Shown in pieces: positions 28,824-37,903 of a DNA stretch of 64,000 nucleotides (position 1 is the first letter of the stretch; every line of letters starts with the position of its first letter). The DNA comes from Neptunicella marina. GTDB lineage: Bacteria > Pseudomonadota > Gammaproteobacteria > Enterobacterales > Alteromonadaceae. The notes below the pieces were generated by a model, which was not told the origin of the DNA, did not search any database, and saw nothing but the letters and a program-made list of their open reading frames with translations. The DNA lies in assembly GCF_014270035.1 (NCBI RefSeq), contig NZ_JACNEP010000001.1:62001-126000 (forward strand). Direction: 5' to 3'. Made by a program: the position numbers and the translations under genes.

Positions 28824-29288
28824 TTGGCTAACAACAAATCCATTGTACTCAGTCCCTTAAGCGGCACTGTGTTCAATATTGAGCAACTGGATCACCCTTT
28901 GTATGGCATGCAATTTCTTGGCTTTGGCGTCGGACTAAAACTTAGTGGCTCGGTTCTGATCGCACCTTTTAATGGCGAATTAAGCAATCTGTCCTTAGTG
29001 CAACGTTGTGTGCAGATACGTGCAACAAATGGCCTGATGATGCAGATCCAGATTGGGATTAATCAACCTTTCCAGCACGGTGAAGGTCTTAACACTCAAT
29101 TAAAAAAACAAACTAACATCAAGCGCGGTGAGCGGTTATTTGAGTTTAATCTGCATCAGTTAAAACAACACAGCTCAGATATAATATGTGCCATAACCAT
29201 ATTGAACAGCCATAAATTGACTGATATTTTGCCGCACTACCACACAGTGATGGCCGGCCAGGATCCCCTGTTTACTGTGACTGTATAA
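28824..29288 (+). CDS. PTS glucose EIIA-like protein without catalytic histidines
   Basis: The 154-residue product matches EIIA-Glc (Crr) in layout: SPLSGTVFNIEQLDHPLYG, LIAPFNGELSNL and the RGERLFEFNL turn. However, the phosphorylated histidine of the FVHFGID motif aligns with Gln (QIQIGIN, about Q76), and the second active-site His (HAFSIES) aligns with Arg61. It therefore cannot act as a standard phosphocarrier. The start is TTG, since the first in-frame ATG is at residue 29, inside the fold. It is 27 bp before yffB. A role as a regulatory or structural paralogue is inferred. Confidence 0.75.
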   Translation: MANNKSIVLSPLSGTVFNIEQLDHPLYGMQFLGFGVGLKLSGSVLIAPFNGELSNLSLVQRCVQIRATNGLMMQIQIGINQPFQHGEGLNTQLKKQTNIKRGERLFEFNLHQLKQHSSDIICAITILNSHKLTDILPHYHTVMAGQDPLFTVTV

Positions 29289-29315
29289 TTTTTACCTATA
29301 ACAACGAGATGTATC

Positions 29316-29660
29316 ATGACAACAATGTACGGAATCAAAAACTGCGACACCATAAAAAAAGCACGTAAATGGCTGGAACAACAAAATATCGAATATACAT
29401 TTCATGATTATCGCGCAGATGGTATTGATAAAAGCTGGCTACAGGATGTATGTAACAACGTTGACTGGCAAGCCTTGCTGAACACACGTGGAACCACATA
29501 CCGCCAGTTATCAGACCAACAAAAATCGGATATGAACCAGTCTAAAGCTATTGAACTTATGCTTGAGTATCCCGCCATGATAAAACGCCCGCTTTTGCTC
29601 AGCAAAGGCACTTACCAGTTAGGTTTTAAACCCGAACAATATCAGGATTTGTTTGCATGA
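29316..29660 (+). CDS. yffB: ArsC/Spx-like thioredoxin-fold protein YffB
   Basis: The 114-residue protein starts [20 protein letters not shown], the single-Cys ArsC/Spx-type active-site region, and ends with [21 protein letters not shown], which holds the conserved RP-(L/V) element. Relatives are called glutathione-dependent thiol reductases, but the in vivo substrate is unclear. Its stop overlaps the dapE start by 4 bp; the yffB-dapE pairing is conserved in E. coli. Confidence 0.88.
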   Translation: MTTMYGIKNCDTIKKARKWLEQQNIEYTFHDYRADGIDKSWLQDVCNNVDWQALLNTRGTTYRQLSDQQKSDMNQSKAIELMLEYPAMIKRPLLLSKGTYQLGFKPEQYQDLFA

Positions 29661-30790
29661 AAACAGATGTACTGCAAATCACCAAAGATCTGATTAACCG
29701 TCCTTCGGTCACTCCGGAAGATGCGGGATGCCAACCAATGATGGCCAATATTCTGACAGCGGCTGGATTTAATATCGAAACAATGGTGTTTAATGACACC
29801 ACCAATATGTGGGCACGCAGAGGTCAGCAAAAACCGGTTTTCTGTTTTGCGGGACATACTGATGTTGTGCCATCTGGTCCTGCAGAAAAGTGGGATACGC
29901 CCCCTTTTGAAGCCACCGAAAAAAATGGCATTTTATATGGACGCGGTGCTGCCGATATGAAAGGCAGCCTGGCGGCCATGTTAGTTGCCACTGAACAATT
30001 TGTACTGGATTATCCTGACCATAAAGGATCTATCGCATTTTTAATTACCAGCGACGAAGAAGGTCCCTTTATTAACGGTACAACACGGGTTATCGATACA
30101 CTGGAAGCACGCAATGAAAAGATTGATATGTGTATAGTGGGCGAACCTTCCAGCACGCATCAGCTGGGTGACGTGATTAAAAACGGGCGACGCGGTTCGT
30201 TAACAGGTGATTTAGTGGTTAAGGGCATACAGGGCCACGTTGCTTATCCCCACCTCGCCAGAAATCCGGTTCATATTGCAGCAAAAGCATTAGATGAGCT
30301 GGCTTCAACAGAATGGGACAAGGGTAACGATTATTTCCCGCCAACCAGCTTTCAAATATCTAATATTCATGCTGGTACGGGTGCAGGAAACGTTATCCCC
30401 GGTCATATGGATGTGTGCTTTAACTTCCGTTACTCCACGGAAACCACTGCGGAACAACTCATTGAGCGTGTGACAAAGGTTCTGGATCATCATCAGCTTG
30501 ATTACGACATTAAGTGGACCTTCAATGGCCTGCCATTTTTAACCGATAAAGGCAGTCTGGTTGATGCAACCTGCCATGCCATTAAATATGTAACCGGACT
30601 GGATACCGAATTATCCACCGCTGGCGGCACGTCGGACGGACGCTTTATTGCACCAACCGGGGCTCAGGTAGTGGAACTGGGTCCGCAAAATGCCACTATT
30701 CACAAAATTAACGAACAAGTTGCAATAAAAGAGTTATATCAGTTAGCCGATATTTATTATCAGGTATTGGTTGAGCTTCTCGCATCTTAA
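29657..30790 (+). CDS. dapE: Succinyl-diaminopimelate desuccinylase
   Basis: A 377-residue M20 family di-zinc hydrolase. Metal and catalytic residues are visible in [23 protein letters not shown] and TSDEEGPF, and the dimerisation lid follows. It splits N-succinyl-LL-diaminopimelate in the lysine and peptidoglycan precursor pathway. The ATG overlaps the yffB stop (ATGA), so translation is coupled. The DUF2897 gene follows 20 bp downstream. Confidence 0.96.
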   Translation: MKTDVLQITKDLINRPSVTPEDAGCQPMMANILTAAGFNIETMVFNDTTNMWARRGQQKPVFCFAGHTDVVPSGPAEKWDTPPFEATEKNGILYGRGAADMKGSLAAMLVATEQFVLDYPDHKGSIAFLITSDEEGPFINGTTRVIDTLEARNEKIDMCIVGEPSSTHQLGDVIKNGRRGSLTGDLVVKGIQGHVAYPHLARNPVHIAAKALDELASTEWDKGNDYFPPTSFQISNIHAGTGAGNVIPGHMDVCFNFRYSTETTAEQLIERVTKVLDHHQLDYDIKWTFNGLPFLTDKGSLVDATCHAIKYVTGLDTELSTAGGTSDGRFIAPTGAQVVELGPQNATIHKINEQVAIKELYQLADIYYQVLVELLAS

Positions 30791-30810
30791 CCAGAAAAGA
30801 GGATAAACTT

Positions 30811-30978
30811 GTGAGCACAACCGTTATCATTCTTGTTGTTGTTTTAATATTTGGCGTTATCGTCGGTAACTTATTGTGGTTAAAAAGTACCGCAAAAACT
30901 AAAATGCCAAGCCTTAAGGATTATGAATCCAACAACAAAAAGTGGGACGAGGAAGATAGAAAAGATGATGACTGGTAA
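30811..30978 (+). CDS. DUF2897 family small membrane protein
   Basis: This short gene encodes 55 residues: one N-terminal helix (VIILVVVLIFGVIVGNLLWL) and a charged tail ending KKWDEEDRKDDDW. It starts with GTG after an AGAGGA ribosome-binding site. Small DUF2897 proteins sit next to dapE in related marine gammaproteobacteria; the function is unknown. It is probably the last gene of the yffB-dapE unit. Confidence 0.75.
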   Translation: MSTTVIILVVVLIFGVIVGNLLWLKSTAKTKMPSLKDYESNNKKWDEEDRKDDDW

Positions 30979-30993
30979 CAGCGGTGTTACCAG
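30972..30993. terminator. Hairpin between convergent DUF2897 and ybjQ genes
   Basis: CTGGTAACA and TGTTACCAG form a perfect 9 bp stem around GCGG, overlapping the DUF2897 stop codon. There is no T tract on either strand, so intrinsic termination is uncertain. Confidence 0.45.
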
Positions 30994-31013
30994 AAATATC
31001 ACCCATTTATGAA

Positions 31014-31334
31014 TTATTCATAGCGTACGGCAGTACCATTAATGCTCACCATTAACATACTGCCATGCTTACCTACTACTTCATAATCTATATCCACACC
31101 AATCACCGCATTTGCACCTATACTCATGGCTTCATTTTCCAGTTCCTGAAACGCAATTTTACGCGCGCGGGTGAACACATTTTCATAGGCACCAGAACGG
31201 CCACCAACAATGTCACTGATAGAGGCAAAAATGTCGCGGAACATATTAGCGCCCATCACCGCCTCTCCGACGACAACGCCTTTATATTCAACAATGTTTT
31301 TTCCCTGAAGCGTATTGGTTGTTGCAATAATCAT
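31014..31334 (-). CDS. YbjQ/UPF0145 family protein
   Basis: The 106-residue protein has the family pattern: [26 protein letters not shown], then [29 protein letters not shown]. Members form small oligomers and some are linked to heavy-metal binding, but the function is unsettled. It overlaps the HIT gene by 4 bp, as the last gene of the astE-HIT-ybjQ run. Confidence 0.88.
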   Translation of the reverse strand: MIIATTNTLQGKNIVEYKGVVVGEAVMGANMFRDIFASISDIVGGRSGAYENVFTRARKIAFQELENEAMSIGANAVIGVDIDYEVVGKHGSMLMVSINGTAVRYE

Positions 31335-31768
31335 CTGTTTTCCTTGTACTGGTCAAAGTTATTATGTTGAAAGTACTGCTCTATTTTATAAATGCACTGT
31401 CTGGCTTCATCTGAGGAATAAGCCTGCATTGGCAATTGCCCCCATACGGGTTTAGGCCAGCCTGCATCCTGTTTATATCGTGCAATATGATGAAGATGTA
31501 ATTGCGGTACCATGTTGCCAATCGCCGCCACATTCAACTTGTCAGGTTTAAACACAGTTCGCAACATCTGACAAATGTAAGAGGATTCCCAAAATAGCAT
31601 CTGTTGCAGCTCTGCGGATAAATCGATGCACTCGCTAATATCCGGCACTCGCGGTACCAGAATAACCCAGGGGTACTGGCTGTCATTAATTAAACGAACC
31701 TCGCTAAGTGGCAGGGTTGTAATCGGTAAACTGTCTCGTTCCAGTTGCGGGTGTAATCTAAATTCCAT
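31331..31768 (-). CDS. HIT domain protein
   Basis: The protein is about 145 residues with the histidine triad in [10 protein letters not shown] (near residue 90-99). It starts [12 protein letters not shown], as in HIT proteins of this size in gammaproteobacteria. HIT enzymes hydrolyse or transfer nucleotides bound to phosphate or other groups. I take the ATG at 31768; an alternative GTG at 31774 overlaps the astE stop by one base (TAGTG). It overlaps the ybjQ-like gene by 4 bp. Confidence 0.85.
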   Translation of the reverse strand: MEFRLHPQLERDSLPITTLPLSEVRLINDSQYPWVILVPRVPDISECIDLSAELQQMLFWESSYICQMLRTVFKPDKLNVAAIGNMVPQLHLHHIARYKQDAGWPKPVWGQLPMQAYSSDEARQCIYKIEQYFQHNNFDQYKENR

Positions 31769-31773
31769 GACCA

Positions 31774-32805
31774 CTATTCCATGTCCAGTTGAACCGGGTC
31801 GACCGGAATCACGGTTAATAACGCGCGTTGACCCAACGCAACATCGGCGTTGGGAAAGACAATCGCCTCACCATCTTGTTCAGTGCAATATTCATTGCCG
31901 GATTCACTGGCCAGCACGGTTCCTTTAGCAAAGTCGGTAAAGTTAGGAATATCATCCGAAAAGTGCAATTTAAAGTCCGGATGGGTTTTATTTATCACCT
32001 GATTGATTTTGTATAAAAGAGCTGTCTCATCAACGTCACTGGCGAAATTTGGGGTAATTTCACATATCAAACGACGCAAACAACGATCGGCAGCCGCAAA
32101 GCGGCTCATGTCATTTTGGCCAAAGGGTTTAACTTTACCCAGTTCAACGGTAAAGGCATGCGCGCCAAACTGATGTGATGAAAAATAACTAAACGTAGTT
32201 GTAGGCGAGCCGGATAATAAAAAGGTATTTACGCCACATGCCTGTAAAAATTCGATTTGTGATCGGTTCCATTTTTTGCCATGCAAATAAGGATAAACCG
32301 CAAATTTTTCATTTTTAGATGCGCGAATGGCGGTATGTAAATCGTAATGAAAGCGCGGTAAATTATTTTTAGTAAAAAACTGTTCGACCAGCTCTTCCAA
32401 CAACTTTGCCCGTTGTCGCTCAGCATTATCTACCCCACCTTGCGCGTGTGCACCGCTAAACAAACGATTCATATTTTCCTCAACAAATCGTTCCGCAATA
32501 TCCATTGCAGGCAGGTTGCCAAATAAAAACAGGACGCGATGTTGCACACGAAGTTTGCTTGTCAGAATATCTCTGACCATCGCATCACAAATCTCAATCG
32601 GCGCAGTTTCATTGCCGTGAATGCCACAGGAATATACAATGCTTTTAGTTGGAGACTTGGGCTCAAACTGAATAATACCCGGTGCCCAAATCGTCACTTC
32701 GGTATGATCAGAAATCCAAAAAAGAGAAGCTTGTTCAAAATATTCAGGTGAAGTCCGGCTTAAGTTTAAAAACGCGCCTTGTTCTATTAATTGCTGGATG
32801 GGCAT
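31774..32805 (-). CDS. astE: Succinylglutamate desuccinylase
   Basis: The 343-residue M14-like zinc hydrolase has GIHGNETAPIEICDAM (zinc His and Glu, near residues 60-75) and HYDLHTAIR (third zinc ligand). AstE releases glutamate and succinate in the last step of the arginine succinyltransferase pathway. Other ast genes are not in this window, so the gene is uncoupled from its usual cluster and instead leads a run with HIT and YbjQ genes. A related aspartoacylase-type role cannot be fully excluded. Confidence 0.83.
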   Translation of the reverse strand: MPIQQLIEQGAFLNLSRTSPEYFEQASLFWISDHTEVTIWAPGIIQFEPKSPTKSIVYSCGIHGNETAPIEICDAMVRDILTSKLRVQHRVLFLFGNLPAMDIAERFVEENMNRLFSGAHAQGGVDNAERQRAKLLEELVEQFFTKNNLPRFHYDLHTAIRASKNEKFAVYPYLHGKKWNRSQIEFLQACGVNTFLLSGSPTTTFSYFSSHQFGAHAFTVELGKVKPFGQNDMSRFAAADRCLRRLICEITPNFASDVDETALLYKINQVINKTHPDFKLHFSDDIPNFTDFAKGTVLASESGNEYCTEQDGEAIVFPNADVALGQRALLTVIPVDPVQLDME

Positions 32806-32873
32806 AACACACTAATAACAATAAAAAGATGTGTCTATTGTACCCAATTTAGAAATGAAAAACTGTTAAAGCT

Positions 32874-34199
32874 TTAGGCTCTTCGATGTTGAAAAGACAA
32901 AGAGTCGCCGACCATAATATCGCTGTAGGTCAGCTGAACAAAATCTTCCAGACATACCGCTTTGGAAAACAGAAACCCTTGTCCGGTTTTAATGCCCATA
33001 TCCCGTAATTCATGCAAATGCGACAGACTTTCGATACCTTCCGCCACAATATCTGCGTTCATGGATTCTGCAATTAAACGGGTTGCCTGAATAATGGCCT
33101 TATTGACCGGGTTATCATCCAGATTCATCACAAAGGTTTTATCGATTTTAATGGTATCGATTTCTAAATCGCGCATATAGGCAAGATTGGAGTATCCTTT
33201 ACCAAAATCATCAATAGCAATGTGAAACCCTAAACTTCGCAGCTCGGTAAGCTGCTTATGAACCATTAGCGAATTTGATAAAGCAATATCTTCGGTTAGT
33301 TCGAGCTCGATATTGCTGGCATCCACCTGATAAGTCGCGAGTAATAAGTTAAGATTTTCGACAAATTTCGAATCGTATAACTGAGTAGGTGACATATTGA
33401 CTGATAAACGAATATTGATACCTCGTTGCTGAAATTCCAGCAGGCTTTTCACTGCATTTTCCAGTACCCAGTAACCCATTTCGTTCATCATATTATACGA
33501 TTCTGCCGCTTCGAGTAATGGACCCGGAAAGATCACACCGTCTAACGGATGATGCCAGCGCAATAAACACTCAGCACCGGTAATTTGCAAATTACGTAAA
33601 TCAATTTTCGGCTGAAAATACAGCTCCAACTCGTTCTGCTCAAAAGCGCGTTTTAAATCAGCCTTTAAGGTTAACCGACGACTGGTTTCCAGCCGTTCCT
33701 GCAATTCAATAGCATGGAAGTTATCGTATTTATTTTGTTTGGCTTGCTTTAATGCAGCTTCTGCTCGCGAAAATAGTTCGTGAATGTTGTGGTTGCCCGG
33801 ACTATTGGCTACAGCCCCCACATTGAAATCTGCAATAAAAGAATGGTCATCGAACGCAATTGGGGTTTTAAAATGGTGTACCAGATAGTAATACTGTTCC
33901 TGTAACTGCTGAACTGAAAATCGTCCCGGTAACACTGCGCCAAAAATATCACCGCTAACACGTCCCAGAATGACATTTTCGCCAAGCAATAACTGAATAC
34001 GTGAGGCAATTTCAGACAGGATAAAGTCCCCTGCCCTGTAACCAAGGCTGGAACTCACATCTGAAAATCGTACAACGTCGATCAACAGCAAAGACACGTC
34101 AGGATTTTGGCTGACGGATTTCTCTATGCGGTCTAAAAAAGCGTAGCGATTTGGGATTGTAGCTAATGATTGATAAACCAGATTCATCGAGTACTTCAT
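32874..34199 (-). CDS. Cytoplasmic EAL phosphodiesterase with degenerate GGDEF domain
   Basis: The 441-residue protein has no membrane helix or sensor domain. The N-terminal GGDEF-like domain (about 15-165) has SGDIF at 82-86 in place of GGDEF and so is unlikely to be a cyclase. The EAL domain (about 175-425) reads ECLLRW at the signature (ECL for EAL) but keeps SVNMSPTQL, ELTEDIAL, IDDFGKGYSN, IKIDKTFV and VAEGIES, so c-di-GMP hydrolysis is plausible. It stands alone between astE and pgm. Confidence 0.88.
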   Translation of the reverse strand: MKYSMNLVYQSLATIPNRYAFLDRIEKSVSQNPDVSLLLIDVVRFSDVSSSLGYRAGDFILSEIASRIQLLLGENVILGRVSGDIFGAVLPGRFSVQQLQEQYYYLVHHFKTPIAFDDHSFIADFNVGAVANSPGNHNIHELFSRAEAALKQAKQNKYDNFHAIELQERLETSRRLTLKADLKRAFEQNELELYFQPKIDLRNLQITGAECLLRWHHPLDGVIFPGPLLEAAESYNMMNEMGYWVLENAVKSLLEFQQRGINIRLSVNMSPTQLYDSKFVENLNLLLATYQVDASNIELELTEDIALSNSLMVHKQLTELRSLGFHIAIDDFGKGYSNLAYMRDLEIDTIKIDKTFVMNLDDNPVNKAIIQATRLIAESMNADIVAEGIESLSHLHELRDMGIKTGQGFLFSKAVCLEDFVQLTYSDIMVGDSLSFQHRRA

Positions 34200-34313
34200 G
34201 ACCTCACTCTCTCAGGGCCGGGATTTTACTGATTTTTTCTACAAATAAAAGCATTTACTTGCCCGTTCACGACATATGCCGCCCCGTTATTGAAAGAAAG
34301 TGCAATGATTTTT

Positions 34314-35957
34314 TTACACTCCGGCGTGCTCAAACACCTGACTGACGAGTTGCTCCGCTTCACTAACCAATTGATTTAGATGATCTTCTCCCAGAAAACT
34401 CTCTGCATAAATTTTGTAAACATTTTCGGTACCTGACGGTCTGGCAGCAAACCAGCCATTTTGTGCGCACACTTTCACGCCTCCAATTGCAGCGTTATTC
34501 CCCGGTGCATGCGTCATAACCGCTTCAATCTTTTCACCCGCAAGTTCGGTGGCTTTGACGTCTTGTTTGTTCAACTGAGATAGGATCTGTTTTTGCTCGA
34601 GGCTGGCCGCCACATCGATACGTTTGTAACTTGGCTTGGCATATTGTTCGACCAGTTTTAAGTAATATTGCCCCGGTGTCATGCCTGTTACTGCAGTAAT
34701 TTCAGCAGCTAGCAGGCATAAAATGATGCCGTCTTTATCTGTGGCCCAGCAATTACCGTCACGGCGCAAATAAATCCCCCCTGCACTTTCTTCACCAGCA
34801 AAGCCAATGGTACCGTTTAACATACCATCCACAAACCATTTGAACCCAACAGGCATTTCGGCCAGTTCACGGTTTAATCCGTTAGCAACCCGATCAATTA
34901 AGCTGCTGGAAACCAGCGTTTTGCCTATCTTCAGTTTGTCGGACCAATTAGGGCGATGGCGGTATAAATAATCAATCGCCACCGCTAAATAATGATTGGG
35001 GTTCATTAAACCAAGGTGCGGATCGACAATACCATGGCGATCAAAGTCCGGATCATTGCCAAAGGCCAAATCATAGCCATCCTTTAAATCGATTAAACCT
35101 GCCATCGCGTAGGGAGATGAGCAATCCATGCGGATTTTTCCGTCTTTATCCAGGCGCATAAAGGAAAACGTGGGATCGACTTTTTCATTCACCACCTCAA
35201 TATTTAACCCGTATTTTTCGGCGATTTTGGCCCAATAAGCCATACCTGCACCACCGAGAGGATCGGTAGCCAGTTTCAGCTTAGCATTGGCGATTGCCTG
35301 CATATCGACCACATTAGCAAGGTCTGCAATATAAGCCTCTGAAAAATCTTCTTGTGTGACCTGTTGCAATGCGTCGGCAAAAGGCTGACGTTTTACCTCC
35401 TTATTACCATTGGCAATAATCTGATTAGCACGCTGCTGAATAACACTGGTAATGTCGGTTTCAGCTGGCCCACCGTGCACCGCATTATATTTAAAACCAC
35501 CGTCTTCAGGTGGATTATGTGATGGCGTAATCACTATACCATCGGCTTTATCACTTTGAGTGGCATTGTGTTGAAGAATGCGATGTGAAATAACCGGCGT
35601 TGGGGTATAACCGTTATCCGTTTGTACAACCAGTTTAATGTCATTGGCACTTAATACTTCCACAGCGGTACTAAAAGCAGCTTCTGACAAGGCGTGAGTA
35701 TCTTTGCCGATAAACAAAGGACCGGTAATGTTTTGCTGTTCACGGTATTCAACCAGTGCCTGACATATAGCCGCGATATGTGTATCGGTAAAACTGCTGT
35801 TTAAAGAACTCCCCCGATGCCCGGACGTCCCAAACGCCACCTGTTGTGACACGTCTGACACATCTGGCCTGAAAGTGTAATACCGACTAATTAACGCAGG
35901 TACATTAACTAATTGCTGCTGCGGGGCTGGCTTTCCGGCCAAAGGGTGAATACTCAA
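34314..35957 (-). CDS. pgm: Phosphoglucomutase, alpha-D-glucose specific
   Basis: At 547 residues, about the length of E. coli Pgm. The phosphoserine loop is TPSHNPPEDGGFKYN (Ser about 146), the metal loop is GNDPDFDRHG and the phosphate-binding loop is ARPSGTENVYK near the C-terminus; GTSGHRGSS sits near residue 43. It interconverts glucose 1- and 6-phosphate for glycogen and sugar-nucleotide synthesis. In enterobacteria seqA lies directly beside pgm; here only 168 bp separate pgm from ybfF and no seqA is present. Confidence 0.95.
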   Translation of the reverse strand: MSIHPLAGKPAPQQQLVNVPALISRYYTFRPDVSDVSQQVAFGTSGHRGSSLNSSFTDTHIAAICQALVEYREQQNITGPLFIGKDTHALSEAAFSTAVEVLSANDIKLVVQTDNGYTPTPVISHRILQHNATQSDKADGIVITPSHNPPEDGGFKYNAVHGGPAETDITSVIQQRANQIIANGNKEVKRQPFADALQQVTQEDFSEAYIADLANVVDMQAIANAKLKLATDPLGGAGMAYWAKIAEKYGLNIEVVNEKVDPTFSFMRLDKDGKIRMDCSSPYAMAGLIDLKDGYDLAFGNDPDFDRHGIVDPHLGLMNPNHYLAVAIDYLYRHRPNWSDKLKIGKTLVSSSLIDRVANGLNRELAEMPVGFKWFVDGMLNGTIGFAGEESAGGIYLRRDGNCWATDKDGIILCLLAAEITAVTGMTPGQYYLKLVEQYAKPSYKRIDVAASLEQKQILSQLNKQDVKATELAGEKIEAVMTHAPGNNAAIGGVKVCAQNGWFAARPSGTENVYKIYAESFLGEDHLNQLVSEAEQLVSQVFEHAGV

Positions 35958-36125
35958 GTTATCCTCTCCGGGTGATGTGTCATTTTATTCTCTTATCTGA
36001 TCCAGGATATGAGATCCTGCATACAGATTGGTGTAAACTGCGTTTATATAATTCAACTTGCTGATTTGATTACCATTACCAATATGCACAATGAAGTCAA
36101 GCACTCTGTAAATAACGGATAAAAA

Positions 36126-36890
36126 TTGAATTTCCTTAACTATAAAATCACAGGAAGCGGCCAGTCACTGGTATTGATACATGGCTTATTTGGTAGTCTT
36201 GAAAATCTCGGCATGATCGCCCGTGAATTGCAGGATAAATATCAGATAATTTCAATAGATTTACCGGATCATGGTCAGTCTTTTCGTACCGAAAACTTTA
36301 GTTATGACACCTATGCCAGTGCAGTAATGCAAACGCTTGATCACATTGGCATTCAACGTACGACAATTCTTGGACACTCAATGGGCGGCAAAGTCGCAAT
36401 GAATATTGCCCTTACCCAGCCAGATTTAATAGAAAAGTTAATTATTGCGGATATTGCCCCAGTAAAATACGGTTCGCACCATACCAAGGTATTTGCCGGA
36501 TTAAATGCGGTTAATCTTCAACACATTAACAACCGCAACGAGGCTGACCAGATGATGCAAACGCATATCAAAGAATTAGGCGTTCGTCAGTTTCTGTTAA
36601 AAAGTTTGTATACGGACAATGGGACATTTGCCTGGCGCTTTAACCTGCCATTATTACAGCGAGACTACGATAGAATTAGCGCTGAGATTGATGCAGATCA
36701 GCCTTTTACCGGTGACGTACTCTTTATTAAAGGCGCAAACTCTGATTATATTCGCGCAGAATATCGCAGTGCGATTGAAAAACTATTTCCAAATGCACGA
36801 GCGCAAATAATGCAGGATTGCGGGCATTGGCTACATGCCGAAAAACCGCAACAATTCAGTCGTATCGTGGACAAATTTATCCAGTCATAA
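36126..36890 (+). CDS. ybfF: Alpha/beta hydrolase YbfF
   Basis: A 254-residue esterase-type hydrolase with an oxyanion segment LVLIHGLFGSLENLG, nucleophile elbow GHSMGGK (Ser about 91), a lid region and the catalytic His in DCGHWLHAEKP. It starts with TTG: an in-frame TAA ends just before it (36120-36122), and the first ATG is too far inside the fold. It heads ybfF-DUF2788-fldA, an order close to ybfF-ybfE-fldA in E. coli. The substrate is unknown. Confidence 0.88.
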   Translation: MNFLNYKITGSGQSLVLIHGLFGSLENLGMIARELQDKYQIISIDLPDHGQSFRTENFSYDTYASAVMQTLDHIGIQRTTILGHSMGGKVAMNIALTQPDLIEKLIIADIAPVKYGSHHTKVFAGLNAVNLQHINNRNEADQMMQTHIKELGVRQFLLKSLYTDNGTFAWRFNLPLLQRDYDRISAEIDADQPFTGDVLFIKGANSDYIRAEYRSAIEKLFPNARAQIMQDCGHWLHAEKPQQFSRIVDKFIQS

Positions 36891-36958
36891 AGTGCATTAG
36901 ACCACGCTTTATGCTATAGTCCGCGCCGATTTTTAATCGTCCAAAGAGCGTCTGTAAC

Positions 36959-37168
36959 GTGTTAAGTCAGTATTATGAACAGATTGATGCCATTTCTCTC
37001 GATCTGTGTTTAGTAGTATTGTTTGCTTTAATGGGTATGGCTATTCATGATGTTCTGAAAAAGAACGATGTGCCAAAAATAGGCCGCTACATTACCTTTG
37101 GCGTACTGATGTTTGGCGCATTCGGCTTTTTAGTTAAAGGGATCATTAAGCTGGTACTGGCAAACTAA
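36959..37168 (+). CDS. DUF2788 family small membrane protein
   Basis: The 69-residue product has two hydrophobic helices (about 14-30 and 45-66) joined by KKNDVPKIGRY. It starts with GTG. I recognise the DUF2788 pattern, found beside fldA in related bacteria; the role is unknown. It lies 49 bp before fldA. Confidence 0.8.
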   Translation: MLSQYYEQIDAISLDLCLVVLFALMGMAIHDVLKKNDVPKIGRYITFGVLMFGAFGFLVKGIIKLVLAN

Positions 37169-37217
37169 AGCAACAAAAAATTGTAACGTAAAAACTAGTT
37201 GAAAGGTTAAAACGCAT

Positions 37218-37742
37218 ATGGCAAGTGTTGGACTATTTTTTGGTAGTGACACAGGTAACACAGAGCATGTTGCCAAAATGATCCAGAAAGAACTGGGCAA
37301 AAACCTGATTGATGTAAAAGATATCGCCAAAAGTACCAAAGAGCAGATTGCAGAGTTTGATCTGTTATTATTTGGCATTCCAACCTGGTATTACGGTGAA
37401 GCGCAGTGCGACTGGGATGATTTTTTTCCGGAACTGGAAGAAATTGATTTCACTGATAAATTGGTTGCCATTTTTGGTTGTGGGGATCAGGAAGATTACG
37501 CCGAATACTTCCTCGATGCGATGGGCATGATCCGAGACATCGTTGAAGCCCGTGGTGCGATAATCGTTGGAAACTGGCCCACCGAAAGTTACGACTTTGA
37601 AGCGTCCAAAGGTTTAGCTGACCCAAACCATTTTGTGGGGTTAGGTATTGACGAAGATCGCCAGCCAGAACTGACAGAGTCACGTGTGAAACAGTGGTGT
37701 AAGCAAATCCATGAAGAAATGTGTTTAGCCGAATTGGGCTAA
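37218..37742 (+). CDS. fldA: Flavodoxin FldA
   Basis: A 174-residue long-chain flavodoxin with the FMN phosphate loop FGSDTGNTEHVA at residues 8-19 and the isoalloxazine-flanking stretches GIPTWYYGEAQCDW and FGCGDQEDYAEYF. It carries single electrons to enzymes such as biotin synthase, which is encoded in this window, and IspG/IspH. In E. coli fur follows fldA; here a terminator and a helicase gene follow instead. Confidence 0.96.
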   Translation: MASVGLFFGSDTGNTEHVAKMIQKELGKNLIDVKDIAKSTKEQIAEFDLLLFGIPTWYYGEAQCDWDDFFPELEEIDFTDKLVAIFGCGDQEDYAEYFLDAMGMIRDIVEARGAIIVGNWPTESYDFEASKGLADPNHFVGLGIDEDRQPELTESRVKQWCKQIHEEMCLAELG

Positions 37743-37757
37743 AATAAACCACGATGT

Positions 37758-37786
37758 AAAAAAGGAAGCCGTTGCTTCCTTTTTTA
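37758..37786 (+). terminator. Terminator of fldA
   Basis: GGAAGC and GCTTCC pair around CGTT, extended by flanking A and T runs (AAAAAA before, TTTTTT after). It starts 16 bases past the fldA stop. Confidence 0.88.
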
Positions 37787-37903
37787 TTGAGTAATTCCGG
37801 TTATATTTTCTGATACAAAATAGTCACAGGCAACAACGAATAAAGTGCTTATTTCTGCGCCGCATTTGCTATACTCGCGAAAATTTATCCTGAGGGTTAT
37901 TCG

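Noticed and set aside
36126-36890. BioH as the identity of the alpha/beta hydrolase, to complete biotin synthesis
   Set aside because: The neighbours (DUF2788 and fldA) and the sequence fit YbfF; it is 31 kb from the bio genes.
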